Assembly (NCBI RefSeq): GCF_018294505.1
Contig: NC_057812.1
Coordinates: forward strand, 60,061,789 to 60,125,788
DNA length: 64,000 nucleotides
Reading direction: 5' to 3'
DNA from: Triticum aestivum
Lineage: Eukaryota; Streptophyta; Magnoliopsida; Poales; Poaceae
The notes under the pieces were generated by a model that was not told where the DNA came from, did not search any database, and saw only the letters and a list, made by a program, of their open reading frames with translations. Below are positions 44,500 to 54,624 of this stretch, piece by piece. Position 1 is the first letter of the stretch; every line of letters starts with the position of its first letter. A program made the position numbers and the translations under genes.

Positions 44500-45640
44500 C
44501 ATGTTATTGATGTGTATTTTACTAGTATTCATAGTAACCCCAGGGTATTTGATACTGGTTCAGTTGCTAAGATTATTAACTCGAAACAGGAATTACAGAA
44601 TGAATAGAGAGTAGTTAAGGGCGAGGTGACGATGTGTGTTGGAAGTGATTCCAACGTTGATAAGATCACCATCGCACACTCCCTCTACCTTCGGGATTAG
44701 TGTTGGACCTAAATAAATGTTATTTGGTGTTTGTGTTGAGTATGAATATGATTGGATCATGTTTACTGCAATACGGTTATTCATATAAGTCAGAGAATAA
44801 TTGTTGTTCTATTTACATGAATAAAACCTTCTATGGTCATACACCCAATGTAAATGGTTTATTGAATCTTGATCGTAGTGATACACATATTCGTAATATT
44901 GATGCCAAAGATGCAAACTTGATAATGATAGTGCAACATATTTGTGGCACTGCTGTTTAGGTATTGGTGCAAAGCACATGAAGAAACTCCATGCAGATGG
45001 GCTTTTGGAATCACTTGATTATGAATCATTTGATACTTGCGAACCATGCCTCATGGGAAAGATGATTAAATCTCCGTTCTCCGGAACAATGGAGCAAGCC
45101 AATGACTTGTTGGAAATAATACATACTGATGTATGTGGTCCAGTGAGTGTTGAGCCACGCGGCGGGTGTCATTATTTTCTGACCGTCACAGATGATTTGA
45201 GCAGATATGGGTATATCTACTTGATGAAACACAAGTCCGAAACATTTGAAAAGTTCAAAGAATTTTAGAGTGAAGTGGAGAATCATCGTAACAAGAAAAT
45301 GAAGTTTCTACGATCTGACCATGGAAGCAAATATTTGAGTTATGAGTTTGGCCTTCACTTAAAACAATGTGGATATTTTCACAACTCATGCCACCTGGAA
45401 CACCACAGCGTATTGTTGTGTCCGAACGTCGTAACCATACTTTATTAGATATGGTGCGATCTATGATGTCTCTTACCGATTTACCACTATCGTTTTGGGG
45501 TTATGCATTAGAGACAGCTGCATTCACGTTAAATAGGGCATTGCCTAAATCCGTTGAGACGACAACGTATGAACCATGGTTTGGCATGAAACCGAAGTTG
45601 TCATTTCTTGAAGTTTGCGGTTGCGGTGCTTATGTGAAAT
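44500..45640 (+). pseudogene. WIS-type protease, GAG-pre-integrase and integrase remnant
   Basis: The protease is reduced to VFDTGSVAKIIN-like sequence near 44546. 44700-44960 reads YSYKSENNCCSIYMNKTFYG. 44942-45268 keeps the zinc-finger and core parts lost in Angela: CLGIGAKHMKKLHADGLLES, YESFDTCEPCLMGKM, IIHTDVCGPVSVEPRGG, LTVTDDLSRYGYIYLMKHKS. A TAG at 45266 follows, then LRSDHGSKYLSYEF and from 45367 ERRNHTLLDMVRSMMSLTDL. Useful as the local reference for the deletion in Angela. Confidence 0.82.
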
Positions 45641-45849
45641 AGTTTCAAACTGATAAGCTTGAACCCAAATCGGAGAAGTGTGTCTCCATAGGATACCCAA
45701 AAGAAAATGTTGGGTCCACCTTCTATCACAGATCCGAAGGCAAGATTTTTGTTGCTAAGAATGGATCCTTTCTAGAGAAGGAGTTTCTCTTGGAAGAAGT
45801 GAATGGGAGGAAAGTATAACTTGATGAGGTAATTGTACCTTCTCTCGAA

Positions 45850-47880
45850 TTGGAAAGTAGCTCATCACAGAAATCAGTTACAGTGATGCCTACACCAACT
45901 AGAGAGGAAGCTAATGATAATGATCATGAAACATCATATCAAGTTACTAATGAACCTCGTAGGTCAACCAGAGCAAGTTCCGCACCAGAGTGGTACGGTA
46001 ATCCTGTTCTAGAAGTCATGTTACTAGACCATGACAAACCTACAAACTATGTGGAAGCGATGATGAGCCCAGATTCCAATAAATGGGTTGAGGCCATGAA
46101 ACCCGAGATAGGATCCATGTATGAGAACAAAGTGTGGACTTTGGTTGACTTGCCTGATGATCGGCGAGCCATAGAGAATAAATGGATCTTCAAGAAGAAG
46201 ACTGACGTTGATGGTAATGTTACTGTCTACAAAGTTCGACTTGTTGCGAAAGATTTTTGACAAGTTCAAGGAGTTCACTACGATAAGACCTTCTCACCCG
46301 TAGCGATGCTTAAGATTGTCCGAATCATGTTAGCAATTGCCGCATTTTATAATTATGAAATCTGGCAAATGGATGTCAAAACTGCATTCCTTAATGGATT
46401 TCTCAAAGAAGAGTTGTATATGATGCCAAGGTTTTTGAGTCGCCAAGTCAAGCCAAGTCGCCAAGGCTGCGGCTAGTGGCTTGCTGGCTTGAGTCAGTGA
46501 CTTGCCTGGACTAATCGCCCCAAGTCGCCATGGCAGTACAGTGCACTCCCGCACCTGTTTCCCTTCTTTGCATAGCCCATTAATGCCAGATAAGCAAAGT
46601 TATCAGGCCAAACAGGCCCAGCACAGCCCAGCTAACCACTCCCGGCCCTCATCCACTCGCTAAACCTAGCGCTGCCATCCCACACTCCTTCATCCACGCC
46701 TCTCCCCTCGAACTTCTTCCTCTGCGCTGCCGGTGAGGAGAGGCGGCGCCTCCTCCCCCGCCTCCTCTCCCTCCCCCGCCTCCTCCCCAGCCTCACCCGC
46801 CTGCAGCTTCATCTCCTCCTCCCCTGCCTTATTCTGCGCCGCCGCAGCCTGGCTCGAGGTCACGGCCGTCGCCACGGAGGTCTAGCCGCCGTCGATCTGA
46901 AGGGGGTGCGTCACCGGCGAGCTGCGGCGGCGGTTCCTAGGTCACGGCCGCGAGCATCATGGCTTCCTCTCCTCCCAAGATCCCTCCCTTTTCCTCTCTC
47001 TGTCGAGCCAGAAAGTCAATTAATCGACTAATCGCGGCGATTAATCGCAGAAAATCGCTGTTGAGCCAGCGAGTCGGGCGACTCACTCCGCGAGCCAAGT
47101 CTCCCGCGCAAGCCAGTCACAGCGCGACGACTAGGCGATTAGTCGGTGACTAATCGGCGACTAAAAAACCTTGTATGATGCAACCAGAAGGTTTTATCGA
47201 TCCTAAAGGTGCTAACAAAGTGTGCAAGCTCCAGCGATCCATTTATGGACTGGTGCAAGCATCTCGGAGTTGGAATATACGCTTTGATAATGTGATCAAA
47301 GCATATGATTTTATACAGACTTTCGGAGAAACCTGTATTTACAAGAAAATGAGTGGGAGCTCTGTAGCATTTCTAATATTATATGTGGATGTCATATTGT
47401 TGATTGGAAATGATGTAGAATTCCTGGAAAGCATAAAAAGATAATTGAACAAAAGTTTTTCAATGAAATACCTCGGTGAAGCTGCTTATATATTAGGCAT
47501 CAAGATCTATAGACATAGATCAAGACGCTTAATTGGACTTTCACAAAGCACATACCTTCATAAAGTTTTGAAGAAGTTCAAAATGGATTAGTCAAAGAAA
47601 GGGTTCTTGCCTGTATTACAAGGTGTGAAGTTGAGTAAGACTCAAACCCCGACCACGACAGAAGATAGGGAGAGAATGAAAGTCATTTCCTATGCCTTAG
47701 CGATAGGTTCTATACGATATGTCATGTTGTGTACCAGACCTATTGTGTACTTTGCCATGAGTTTGGCAAGGGGGTACAACAGTGATCTAGGAGTAGATCA
47801 GTGGACAACGGTCAAAATTATCCTTAGAGGACTAAGGAAATATTTCTCGGTTATGGAGGTGATAAAGAGTTCGTCGTAAA
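45850..47880 (+). pseudogene. WIS-type reverse transcriptase, split by a hAT-type element; YVDD mutated
   Basis: 45850-46260 holds the linker and start of RT (WTLVDLPDDRRAIENKWIFK, VYKVRLVAKDF), ending at TGA. 46261-46426 continues (FSPVAMLKIVRIMLAIAAF, MDVKTAFLNGFLKEELYMM). After the insertion, 47175-47444 resumes MQPEGFIDPKGANKVCKLQR and SSVAFLILYVDVILLIGND: the second catalytic aspartate of YVDD is now valine. 47607-47879 is the downstream part with further shifts. Confidence 0.88.
46427..47173. mobile_element. Non-autonomous hAT-type element, 747 bp, TSD TATGATGC
   Basis: It begins CAAGGTTTTTGAGTCGCC at 46427 and ends GGCGACTAAAAAACCTTG at 47173, inverted with one mismatch over 18 bp. 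TATGATGC flanks both sides (46419-46426 and 47174-47181). Removing the element and one TSD restores the RT reading LYMMQPEG, matching Angela at 19557-19572. Subterminal AAGTCGCC/GGCGACT motifs recur. The GC-rich interior (46680-46960) has no convincing protein. Confidence 0.95.
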
Positions 47881-48080
47881 GAGGTTGCATTGATGCAAGC
47901 TTTTACACCGATCCAGATGACTCTGAGCCACAATCTGGATACATATTAAAAATGGGAGCAATTAGCTAGAGTAGCTCCATGAAGAGCATTGTAGACATAG
48001 AAATTTTCAAAATACATACGGATCGGAATGTGGCAGACCCGTTGACTAAACTTCTCTCACAAGCAAAACATGATCACACC
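47881..48080 (+). pseudogene. WIS-type RNase H remnant
   Basis: Short, broken pieces: CIDASFYTDPDDSEPQSGYI-like sequence after 47885, then a large deletion to a DRNVADPLTKLLSQAKHD-like C-terminus at 48021-48075. The central catalytic part is missing. Confidence 0.7.
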
Positions 48081-48092
48081 CTAGTACTCTTT

Positions 48093-48235
48093 GGGTGTTA
48101 ATCACATAGCGATGTGAACTAGATTATTGACTCTAGTAAACCTTTTGGGTGTTGGTCACATGGCGATGTGAACTATGGGTGTTAATCACATAAAGATGTG
48201 AAATATTGGTATTAATCACATGGCGACGTGAACTA
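48093..48235 (+). repeat. Tandem repeat before the WIS-type polypurine tract
   Basis: Four imperfect copies of GTGTTAATCACATAGCGATG plus TGAACTA start near 48093, 48146, 48177 and 48208; the first and last are followed by GATTATTGACTCTAGT. In Angela the corresponding place (20707-20755) has one related copy. Confidence 0.75.
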
Positions 48236-48264
48236 GATTATTGACTCTAGTGCAAGTGGGAGAC

Positions 48265-48818
48265 TGAAAGAAATATGCCCTAAAGGCAATAATAAAGTTG
48301 TTATTTATATTTCGTTATATCATGATAAATGTTTATTATTCATGCTAGAATTGTATTAACCGGAAACTTGATACATGTGTGGATACATAGACAAAACACA
48401 ATGTCCCTAGTAAGCCTCTACTAGACTAGCTCGTTAATCAAAGATGGTTAAGTTTCCTAACCATAACATGTGTTGTCATTTGATGAATGGGATCACATCA
48501 TTAGGAGAATGATATGATGGACAAGACTCATCCGTTAGCTTAGCATAATGATTGTTAAGTTTTATTGCTATGGCTTTCTTCATGACTTATACATATTCCT
48601 TTAACTATGAGATTATGAAACTCCAAAATATCGAAGGAATACCTTGTGTGCTATCAAACATCCGAACGTAACTGGGTGATTATAAAGATGCTCTACATGT
48701 ATCTCCGAAGGTGTTTGTTGGGTTGGCATTGATTGAGATTAGGATTTGTCACTCCGAGTATCAAAGAGGAATCGCTGGGCCCTCTCGGTAATGCACATCA
48801 TAATAAGCCTTGCAAGTA
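48265..48818 (+). repeat. WIS-type 3' LTR, truncated
   Basis: It follows the polypurine tract AAGTGGGAGAC. It begins TGAAAGAAATATGCCC and aligns with the 5' LTR to CCTTGCAAG (about 41210 in the 5' LTR), then stops abruptly at 48818, where TCTATCTATACCTATACC begins. Confidence 0.88.
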
Positions 48819-49597
48819 ATCTATCTATACCTATACCTATACTAATTTTAGATTTCCTAGAAATTCCCACGTTAATCAGTAATTATGAGCTGTTAATCTA
48901 GTGGGACCAAGTTATTATGGTCTAGATTAACCCATGTAGTCCTCAATGTTGGATTGTTTTTCGTTCTTATTACAAGGCCCACAATGCTTACACGGTTGTT
49001 GATAAAAGTCAAACAAGAAAAAAAACAGAAGAAAAAATTCCTTGGAAAGCCATGCTTTCACGTACAATTGGGGAAATAGAAGGAAAAAACAAGAAACCAA
49101 AACAGATACGATCTAACAACTATCTCAATCTTTCATTCAAAAATAAAACTCGTATCTCAATCTATCTAGCTACTCCACGTCTATTCCTCCCTGATTTATT
49201 ACGGTGTAGATCAGCCCATATAATTCTCGCTTGAATGTTTGCTCTATTGGAAAAAAAATCTACGTTAATCCTAGAGAAAAAGTTAAATTGTCCATCCGAT
49301 TTCTATGTTAGTTATGTATAGACATGAAAAGGAAGGTAAAAAAATCTCGCAGAACCTCCCTCCCGAAACCCTTCCCTCCCCAGCTTATGTGGAATCCATG
49401 GCCCATCGTTGGCAGTCTAGGCTGACTTTTCCCAATCTTCTTCCTCACGAACAAAGAAAGATGCAATTTTTGCAAGTCTGATTCCTAATTCATTTGGTAT
49501 CTTCACCCATTCATCTCTACCACCTTCTCTCTATTCCTAATCTATTCTGTATCTTGACCCGTTGACCCTAATGTTTCATATATCAGATCATCTCTTC
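48819..49597. other. Unclassified repeat; possible Helitron 5' start
   Basis: The first bases, TCTATCTATACCTATACC then TATACTAATTTTAG, resemble Triticeae Helitron 5' ends. The body has GTGGGACCAAGTTATTATGG and a second, related GATTTATTACGGTGTAGATC near 49191. It shares this with 39016-39260. No coding sequence. Confidence 0.4.
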
Positions 49598-50686
49598 CTA
49601 GGGTGCATGGTTGTTAGAATCGCGATTCTGTTATACGATTCTACGACTTTACGATCCAAACTTACCCATCTGACACTAGTAGAAAACAGGGCTTTGGTCA
49701 CGGGGCAATATTCACATTAGTCTCGGTTCAGGCACGAACCGGGAGTAATGTGAGCATTGGTCCCGGTTTGTGCGGCTAAGGCATTAGTCCCGGTTCACCT
49801 GAGTCCTTTAGTCCCGGTTTGAGACACGAACCGAGACTAAAGGGTGCGATGCACTTTAGTCCCGGTTTGTATCTCAAACCGGGACTAAAGATTAGATCTT
49901 TAGTCCCGGTTTGAGACACGAACCGGGACTAAAGGGTGCGATGCCCTTTAGTCCCGGTTTGTCTCTCAAACTGGGACTAAAGGTCCCATTTTCAAACTCT
50001 ACCACCCCCCCCCCCCGGTGGATCGCCTTTTTTGTTTTCAAAAAATCAAAAGAAAATGATAAAAACTTCAAAAAATAAAATCCTTCGAGAGGTAGTTATA
50101 TTACTACATCTACTAGTTAGGAAAATTTAAAAACTTAAATTGGGACATGTTTTGCAAAAAATGTAGGGAAAATGTAAAACGGCTATAACTTTTGCATACG
50201 ATGTTGGAAAAAAACGTATAATATATCAAAATGTTCGGAACGAAAATCCGCATCCAATGGAGACGGCCTATGGCCTATTTGCAAATTTTTAGAATCCTCA
50301 AATTCTAAAACGAAAAAAAGTTATGCTCAAATTTCAGTTTTTTTAAATTTTTGTTAAATCTGGTCAAAGTATGGTCAAACTACTTATTCAAGAAGTATTA
50401 GTGTTACTAAATAATTATTCAATAATATTAGTGTTACTAAATAATTATTTTAGTTTTTTTGAATTTTGGTCAACTATGGTCAAACTGTGGTCAAACTATG
50501 GTCAAACTACTTATTCAAGAAATATTAGTGTTACTAAATAATTATTGATTTTTAGAACAATAGTTTCAAACTCAAACAGTGAAATGTGTGACTTCATGCT
50601 CAAGCTAAATTCCTGAGGGTTAATAGGATTGACATCTTACTATTGTCAGGAAAACAACAAGTGCAGACTTGGAAACGAGAGAGAAT

Positions 50687-50750
50687 AGAACCCGGAAGTT
50701 AAGCTTGCTCAGGCTGGAGTAGTGAGAGGATGGGTGACCGTTCGGGAAGT
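50687..50750 (+). ncRNA. 5S rRNA-like internal control region (A box, intermediate element, C box) in CACTA-D
   Basis: GGAAGTTAAGCTTGCTC (50694-50710) matches the 5S gene A box, GAGTAGTGAGAGG (about 50717-50729) the intermediate element, and GGATGGGTGACC (50728-50739) the C box. GGGAAGT follows, as in plant 5S genes (GGGAAGTCC). Spacing between the boxes equals that of a 5S gene. The 5' third of 5S is not recognisable. A T-run that could stop Pol III lies at 50895-50898. A transcript is inferred, not shown. Confidence 0.75.
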
Positions 50751-50761
50751 TAGATGATTTG

Positions 50762-50850
50762 GAATGATGAGGGGTGATTAGAGATTAAAGGTTAAATTGA
50801 GCAGTGATGAGGGGTGATTAGAGACTAGAGGTTAAAATAATTCAGAAATT
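50762..50850 (+). repeat. Direct duplication downstream of the 5S-like box
   Basis: GATGAGGGGTGATTAGAGA with AGGTTAAA is present twice, about 44 bp apart (near 50766 and 50810). The same pair is found inverted in CACTA-F (about 60430-60515). Confidence 0.75.
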
Positions 50851-51230
50851 TGAAATTTAAAAAAAATCAAAAAAAATTCAAAAAAATCATAAAATTTTCC
50901 TTTAGTACCGGTTGGTGTTACCAACCGGGACTAAAGGTGGACCTCCAGACAGTGGCCACGTGGAGGGCCTTTAGTCCCGGTTCCAGTTAGAACCGGGACT
51001 AAAGGGGGAGCCTTTAGTACCGACCCTTTAGTCCCTGTTCCAGAACCGGGACTAAAAGGCCCTTATGAACCGGGACTAAAGGCCCTTTTTCTACTAGTGT
51101 GATTCTACGATTTTAGTTCATAAAATCTACGTTTCTACGATCCTGGTAGTGAAGATTCTACGATTTACGATTCTACCATCAGAGCTCCGATCCGATTCGA
51201 AATCGCGATTCTGACAACCTTGCTAGGGTG

Positions 51231-51917
51231 TGATCGCGCAAGTGTAAGATCCATCGACATTCAGTTATTGACAGATCAATTCCGTGATGTATTTTGTATC
51301 TTCACCCGTTCATCTCTATCACCTACCAAGTCCCTAATCTATCTCATAACAGATCATCTCCTCTAAGGGTGCGATCATGCAGGAAGTAGAAGATCCATCA
51401 GCATCTATTCGTGGGGCACGGTTTTGCTTCTTCTATCCGCACTTCAAGTGGTGATGATTCATGTATTGATAGATGCTGATAGATGCACGTGCTCAGATCG
51501 ATCAACCAAAGGGAAGATTCGAATAGTTTTTTTTTTTGCAATAAGCATGCTTAGATCAATTCCGTCAAAGGTGATGCATGTGATGTGATTATGCATGGAG
51601 CGCTCGATGTTCTTCCTATTCCCATGTTATGTGCCAAAATCTTGCATAATTTGTCCGCTCTTTAGGTACCATAGCAAACTCAGATTATTTCTTCTTCTCA
51701 TGTGGAATGTTCAACCCTAGCAGAATTTTTTGATTCTCATTATTGACCTATGTGTATAATAACCAGTATGATTCTTTTGCATACATGAGTAGATGATGAT
51801 GTTCCAGCAAAAAAATGCAAGATTCAAATTGCATTTTTTGCTAATATGCTCAGATCAGTTCCGTTGATGGGGATTCATGTGGTGCCAATAGTAATGGAGC
51901 TGTGACTGTTCTTCCTA
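51231..51917 (+). repeat. Diverged local duplication flanking the insertions
   Basis: Blocks recur in order. TATCTTCACCC-TTCATCTCTA is at 49498 and 51298. CAGATCATCTC with AGGGTG is at 49585 and 51352. GCTCAGATCA-TTCCGT is at about 51550 (as GCTTAGATCA) and 51850. CTATGTG-ATA-TAACC is at 51749 and 54730. The region is a set of old tandem copies of one segment, into which the MITE and the Helitron inserted. There is no gene. Confidence 0.6.
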
Positions 51918-52229
51918 TATATATATATATATATATCTATATCTATAACTAATATTAAAGGAAGGAAGCTTTGATAGTTCTCCATACGTCATCCCTTTGT
52001 ATCCATTGATTTTACGTTTATCACAAAGATTCTCGGCTAAGATTTAATAGAAGCATGTCTCCATTTTTGCCTGGTCTTTGACCGATTTTGATCGGCCCTC
52101 GCTCGCCTTCACAAAATCACGATGGAAAAATTGACCCCGTCAAGATTCACCTAGAAAGATCCGGTGCACGAAGGTCATTCTCGGCAAATAAGAGTCAGAG
52201 TCGAGTGACACAACCCCGTGGTACTGCCA

Positions 52230-52480
52230 CGCCGGCGGTGCGCCGTCTGTGCCGTTGCCATTGGTCAGGCACGAGTTCGACCTGGGCGGCTCCTCAGTGC
52301 CAGCCCCACGCCAATCGTTTGGTCGAGTGTTTGTGTCCGGCCTTGCGGTCACGGCGCGCCGTTGCAAGTTCTACTGGTCGATCCGCGGCCACGCGGCATG
52401 TAATTATGGCTTTCCCTATGCTGTCAGCATATCTCGGTCTATGCCGTTGGCCCCAACAAAAAGCCGTCGGCATAGAATAG
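52230..52480 (+). pseudogene. Possible second captured fragment in the Helitron
   Basis: A GC-rich open stretch (52249-52509) reads PLVRHEFDLGGSSVPAPRQS then FGRVFVSGLAVTARRCKFYW. Base composition changes sharply against the AT-rich Helitron ends, as expected for exon capture. No family is recognised. Confidence 0.3.
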
Positions 52481-52508
52481 GACGTCGACTTAGGGTTTTA
52501 TTCCGGTA

Positions 52509-53283
52509 GTGGTCGCGAGGAAGCTGGGCCTCGGCGGCGTTGGCCTCGGCATGCCTCTAGTAGTCAAGCGCATCCACCTGATTAGCGCCTACGTGCAGCA
52601 CCTCCGGGCCATCATCAAGGAGTGTGTGGCCCACCCGACATGCTGCGACACGCAGCTCGCGGGCTTCAAGGTCATTGTGAGCGTCGGCAACGGCTGTGGC
52701 GGGTTCTTTGCGTGGGACGTGCTGGAGAAGCTGGGCACCAACACGACCGACAACCTGCACCTGGAGCTCGACGGCATGTTCCCGAACCATATGCCCAACC
52801 CGGAGACGCAAGGCCAAGTCGCTGACCCGCCGTGCGGTGCTGACCCGCGGCGCCGACCTCGGCGTGGTGTTCGACACAGGCGTGGACCGAAGCGGCGTGG
52901 GGGCTGCCATCAATCGGGGCGGCCTCATCGCGCTCACCTCCGCCATCATGCTGGGGGAGCACTCGGGGATGACGGTGGTGACAGACACGTGGTCAGGCGA
53001 CGGGCTCACGCGGTTCATCGAGGCGAGGAGCGGGCGGCGGCTACGGCAACGTGGTCGACAAGGGCGTGCAAGTCAACGCGGACGGCGTGAAGACGCACAT
53101 CACGGTGGAGATTTGGAGACCACACGGCACGGCGCGCTCAGGCAGAACCACTTCCTCGACGACTGCGCGTACATGATGGTGAAGATCATCATCCAGAAGG
53201 TTCGGATGAGGCTCGCCGTGTTGGAGGGCAGGGTCGGCAGCCTCATCCGGGACCTCGAGGACCCTGATCGAGTTTGCCTCTGA
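52509..53283 (+). pseudogene. Captured phosphoglucomutase/phosphomannomutase-like fragment, frameshifted
   Basis: In the first frame (52515-52800): LISAYVQHLRAIIKECVAHP, GFKVIVSVGNGCGGFFAWDV, LEKLGTNTTDNLHLELDGMF, PNHMPNPE. After one lost base near 52804 the protein continues in the next frame: RRAVLTRGADLGVVFDTGVD, RSGVGAAINRGGLIALTSAI, MLGEHSGMTVVTDT, GDGLTRFIEA. Two more shifts near 53030 and 53115 lead to GALRQNHFLDDCAYMMVKII and a stop at 53281. This is the middle of an alpha-D-phosphohexomutase, covering domain 2 and the start of domain 3, including the metal loop, which reads DTGVDR instead of the usual DXDXDR. The catalytic phosphoserine region is absent. The family isomerises sugar phosphates. 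Here it is a dead captured piece, apparently intron-poor. Confidence 0.8.
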
Positions 53284-53464
53284 TGTATGGTACTTTGCCA
53301 AGGTAAATTTAGAATTTTTCATATGTCTTCACAATTGAGCACAGGCGATGTTTATGTTTGATCGATGTTGATTCTGCAACAGTGTGCGGACCTGTATGAA
53401 GTATCTTGTTGCGCATGTTTGATTCCCACCAATTAATTGCTTGCTGAATGCTCTGGCTATATTC

Positions 53465-53547
53465 TACTTCGAATATATCTATATACATCCATATGTAGTC
53501 CACATTCAAATCTCTAAACGGACTTATATGTAGTAAGGGAGGGAGTA
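53465..53547. mobile_element. Stowaway-type MITE, truncated
   Basis: ATATATCTATATACATCCAT, GTAGTCCACATTCAAATCTC and GACTTATATGTAGTAAGGGA lead to the terminus GGAGGGAG-TA at 53547, the right half of the common grass Stowaway with CTCCCTCC termini and TA target. The left terminus is missing. Confidence 0.7.
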
Positions 53548-54594
53548 GCTGATTAGATGATGCATGCATATCTCACGAGATGATGGATGCATATCTTGGG
53601 CTTAAAGGTACTATTGTGCATGTCTATTTTCCCTTTGTATATTATTATATTTTTGTGCCATCAAACACTGCTGCGTTAATGTATATCTTTTGATTATTTA
53701 CAGGAAAATACCTAATTCTTAGTCCAGTGGTAGAACATGTCTGTTAGATCTCAGGCTCCTAGCTCATCTCGCTTCAGTCTGAAATCATATCAGGTTCAAG
53801 GAGTAACTTCTGCGAAAAAATAGGTTTAGGAGTAGCACTAGCACCTCTGCAGCAGCAGCAAAAGGATCAAAACCACCTTCTTCAGCATCCTACTCGGCAA
53901 GAAAAAAAAAGGCAAAAAGACTTGCTTCCAGAAAAAAAACATAAAGAATTCTTCAAGCACCAAATTGGAACAGATTCCCTTGAGAAGTGAGCTTGATGGT
54001 ATCAGGCGGTCAGCTTCTCTTCTAAGTTGAGGCAGGGTTGCATCTTCAATCTATGATACCCAAATGAGAGGGAAAAGAAAATATATCGAGGAATATAAAT
54101 TGGCATACATTTTTTTAGGGAAATAAATTGGCATACATTATTAACAACCTCCAAATTTTATCTGGTCTCATTGCCAGTTCAACACTTCTTTCTTGATGCA
54201 ACAACTGATATATGGTTATTTTGCATGGCTGTGTTAGTAAACCTTTATGCAAATTAATATTAATCTCTTGTTCTCTAATAAGTATACTAGGACGCTCATT
54301 TGAACAGACCTAATATGTATATGCACTTGGATGTCTCAAAACAAACAATATATGTGCAAATTTAATATATCGTAACACTGGTATTTGTATTGCAAATAAG
54401 ATTTGTAATCTTTATCACTTTAGCGCATAATGTGTTGCCATTCATTGCAACTACATCACAGACGCACAAAGGGACAGAGAAGATAAGCGGCGACATGAAT
54501 GGGATGCCATGTTGAAATAGAGAATATAGACTATGTATGTGCGCAATGGTCTTATGTCAAGCATATTGGGTTAGAAGAGTGTGATGTTTTTTCT
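53548..54594. other. Helitron 3' non-coding part
   Basis: AT-rich, no gene. A possible Pol III-type pair (TAGTCCAGTGGTAGAAC at 53720 and GGTTCAAGG at 53791) is too widely spaced for a tRNA and was not called. Confidence 0.5.
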
Positions 54595-54624
54595 CCCATT
54601 GCAACGCACGGGCATGTTTGCTAG

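Larger units (their letters stand above)
40653..48818 (+). mobile_element. WIS/BARE1-type Copia LTR retrotransposon, decayed, 3' LTR truncated
   Basis: The 5' LTR is 40653-42401, the primer site follows at 42403, and the gag-pol relics are on the plus strand (43680-48080). The polypurine tract abuts the 3' LTR at 48265, which stops at about 48818 after only about 554 bp. Many stops and shifts, and mutated active sites, show it is older than Angela. A 747-bp hAT-type element splits the RT (46427-47173). Because the 3' end is missing, no TSD can be paired; the 5 bases left of the 5' LTR are TATTT. Confidence 0.92.
49674..51099 (+). mobile_element. CACTA-D: 1426-bp non-autonomous CACTA carrying a 5S-like sequence, TSD TGA
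   Basis: The termini are CACTAGTAGAAAACAGGGC at 49674 and the reverse complement of CACTAGTAGAAAAAGGGCC ending at 51099. TGA lies on both sides (49671-49673 and 51100-51102). Subterminal TTTAGTCCCGGTT/AACCGGGACTAAA motifs are dense at both ends (49720-49990 and 50900-51085). The interior is AT-rich without a protein. The last roughly 100 bp closely match the end of CACTA-A. The interior is shared, in inverse orientation, with CACTA-F. Confidence 0.95.
49606..51222. mobile_element. hAT-type MITE (188 bp net), TSD CTAGGGTG, split by CACTA-D
   Basis: The left end is CATGGTTGTTAGAATCGCGA. The right end at 51222 is the reverse complement of CAAGGTTGTCAGAATCGCGA. The 8-bp TSD CTAGGGTG lies at 49598-49605 and 51223-51230. 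The interior is ACGATTCTACGA-rich. CACTA-D inserted inside it. Confidence 0.9.
51918..54624 (+). mobile_element. Helitron with captured gene fragment (about 2.7 kb)
   Basis: The 3' end is CTAG at 54621-54624, preceded by an 18-nt hairpin at 54595-54612 (CCCAT/ACGGG stem with one mismatch). The 5' start is TCTATATCTATAACTAATAT at 51936, preceded by a TA microsatellite that may belong to the element (from 51918). There is no TSD; insertion is between A and T. The local duplicate at about 51620 shows the empty site CTTCCTATTCCCA, matching CTTCCTA left and TTCCCA right. There is no Rep/helicase ORF, so it is non-autonomous. It carries a phosphohexomutase-like fragment and a Stowaway remnant. Confidence 0.85.

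Noticed and set aside
53720..53800. tRNA or SINE promoter in the Helitron (TAGTCCAGTGGTAGAAC ... GGTTCAAGG)
   Set aside because: The A-like and B-like boxes are about 70 nt apart and no cloverleaf can be drawn. The match may be chance.
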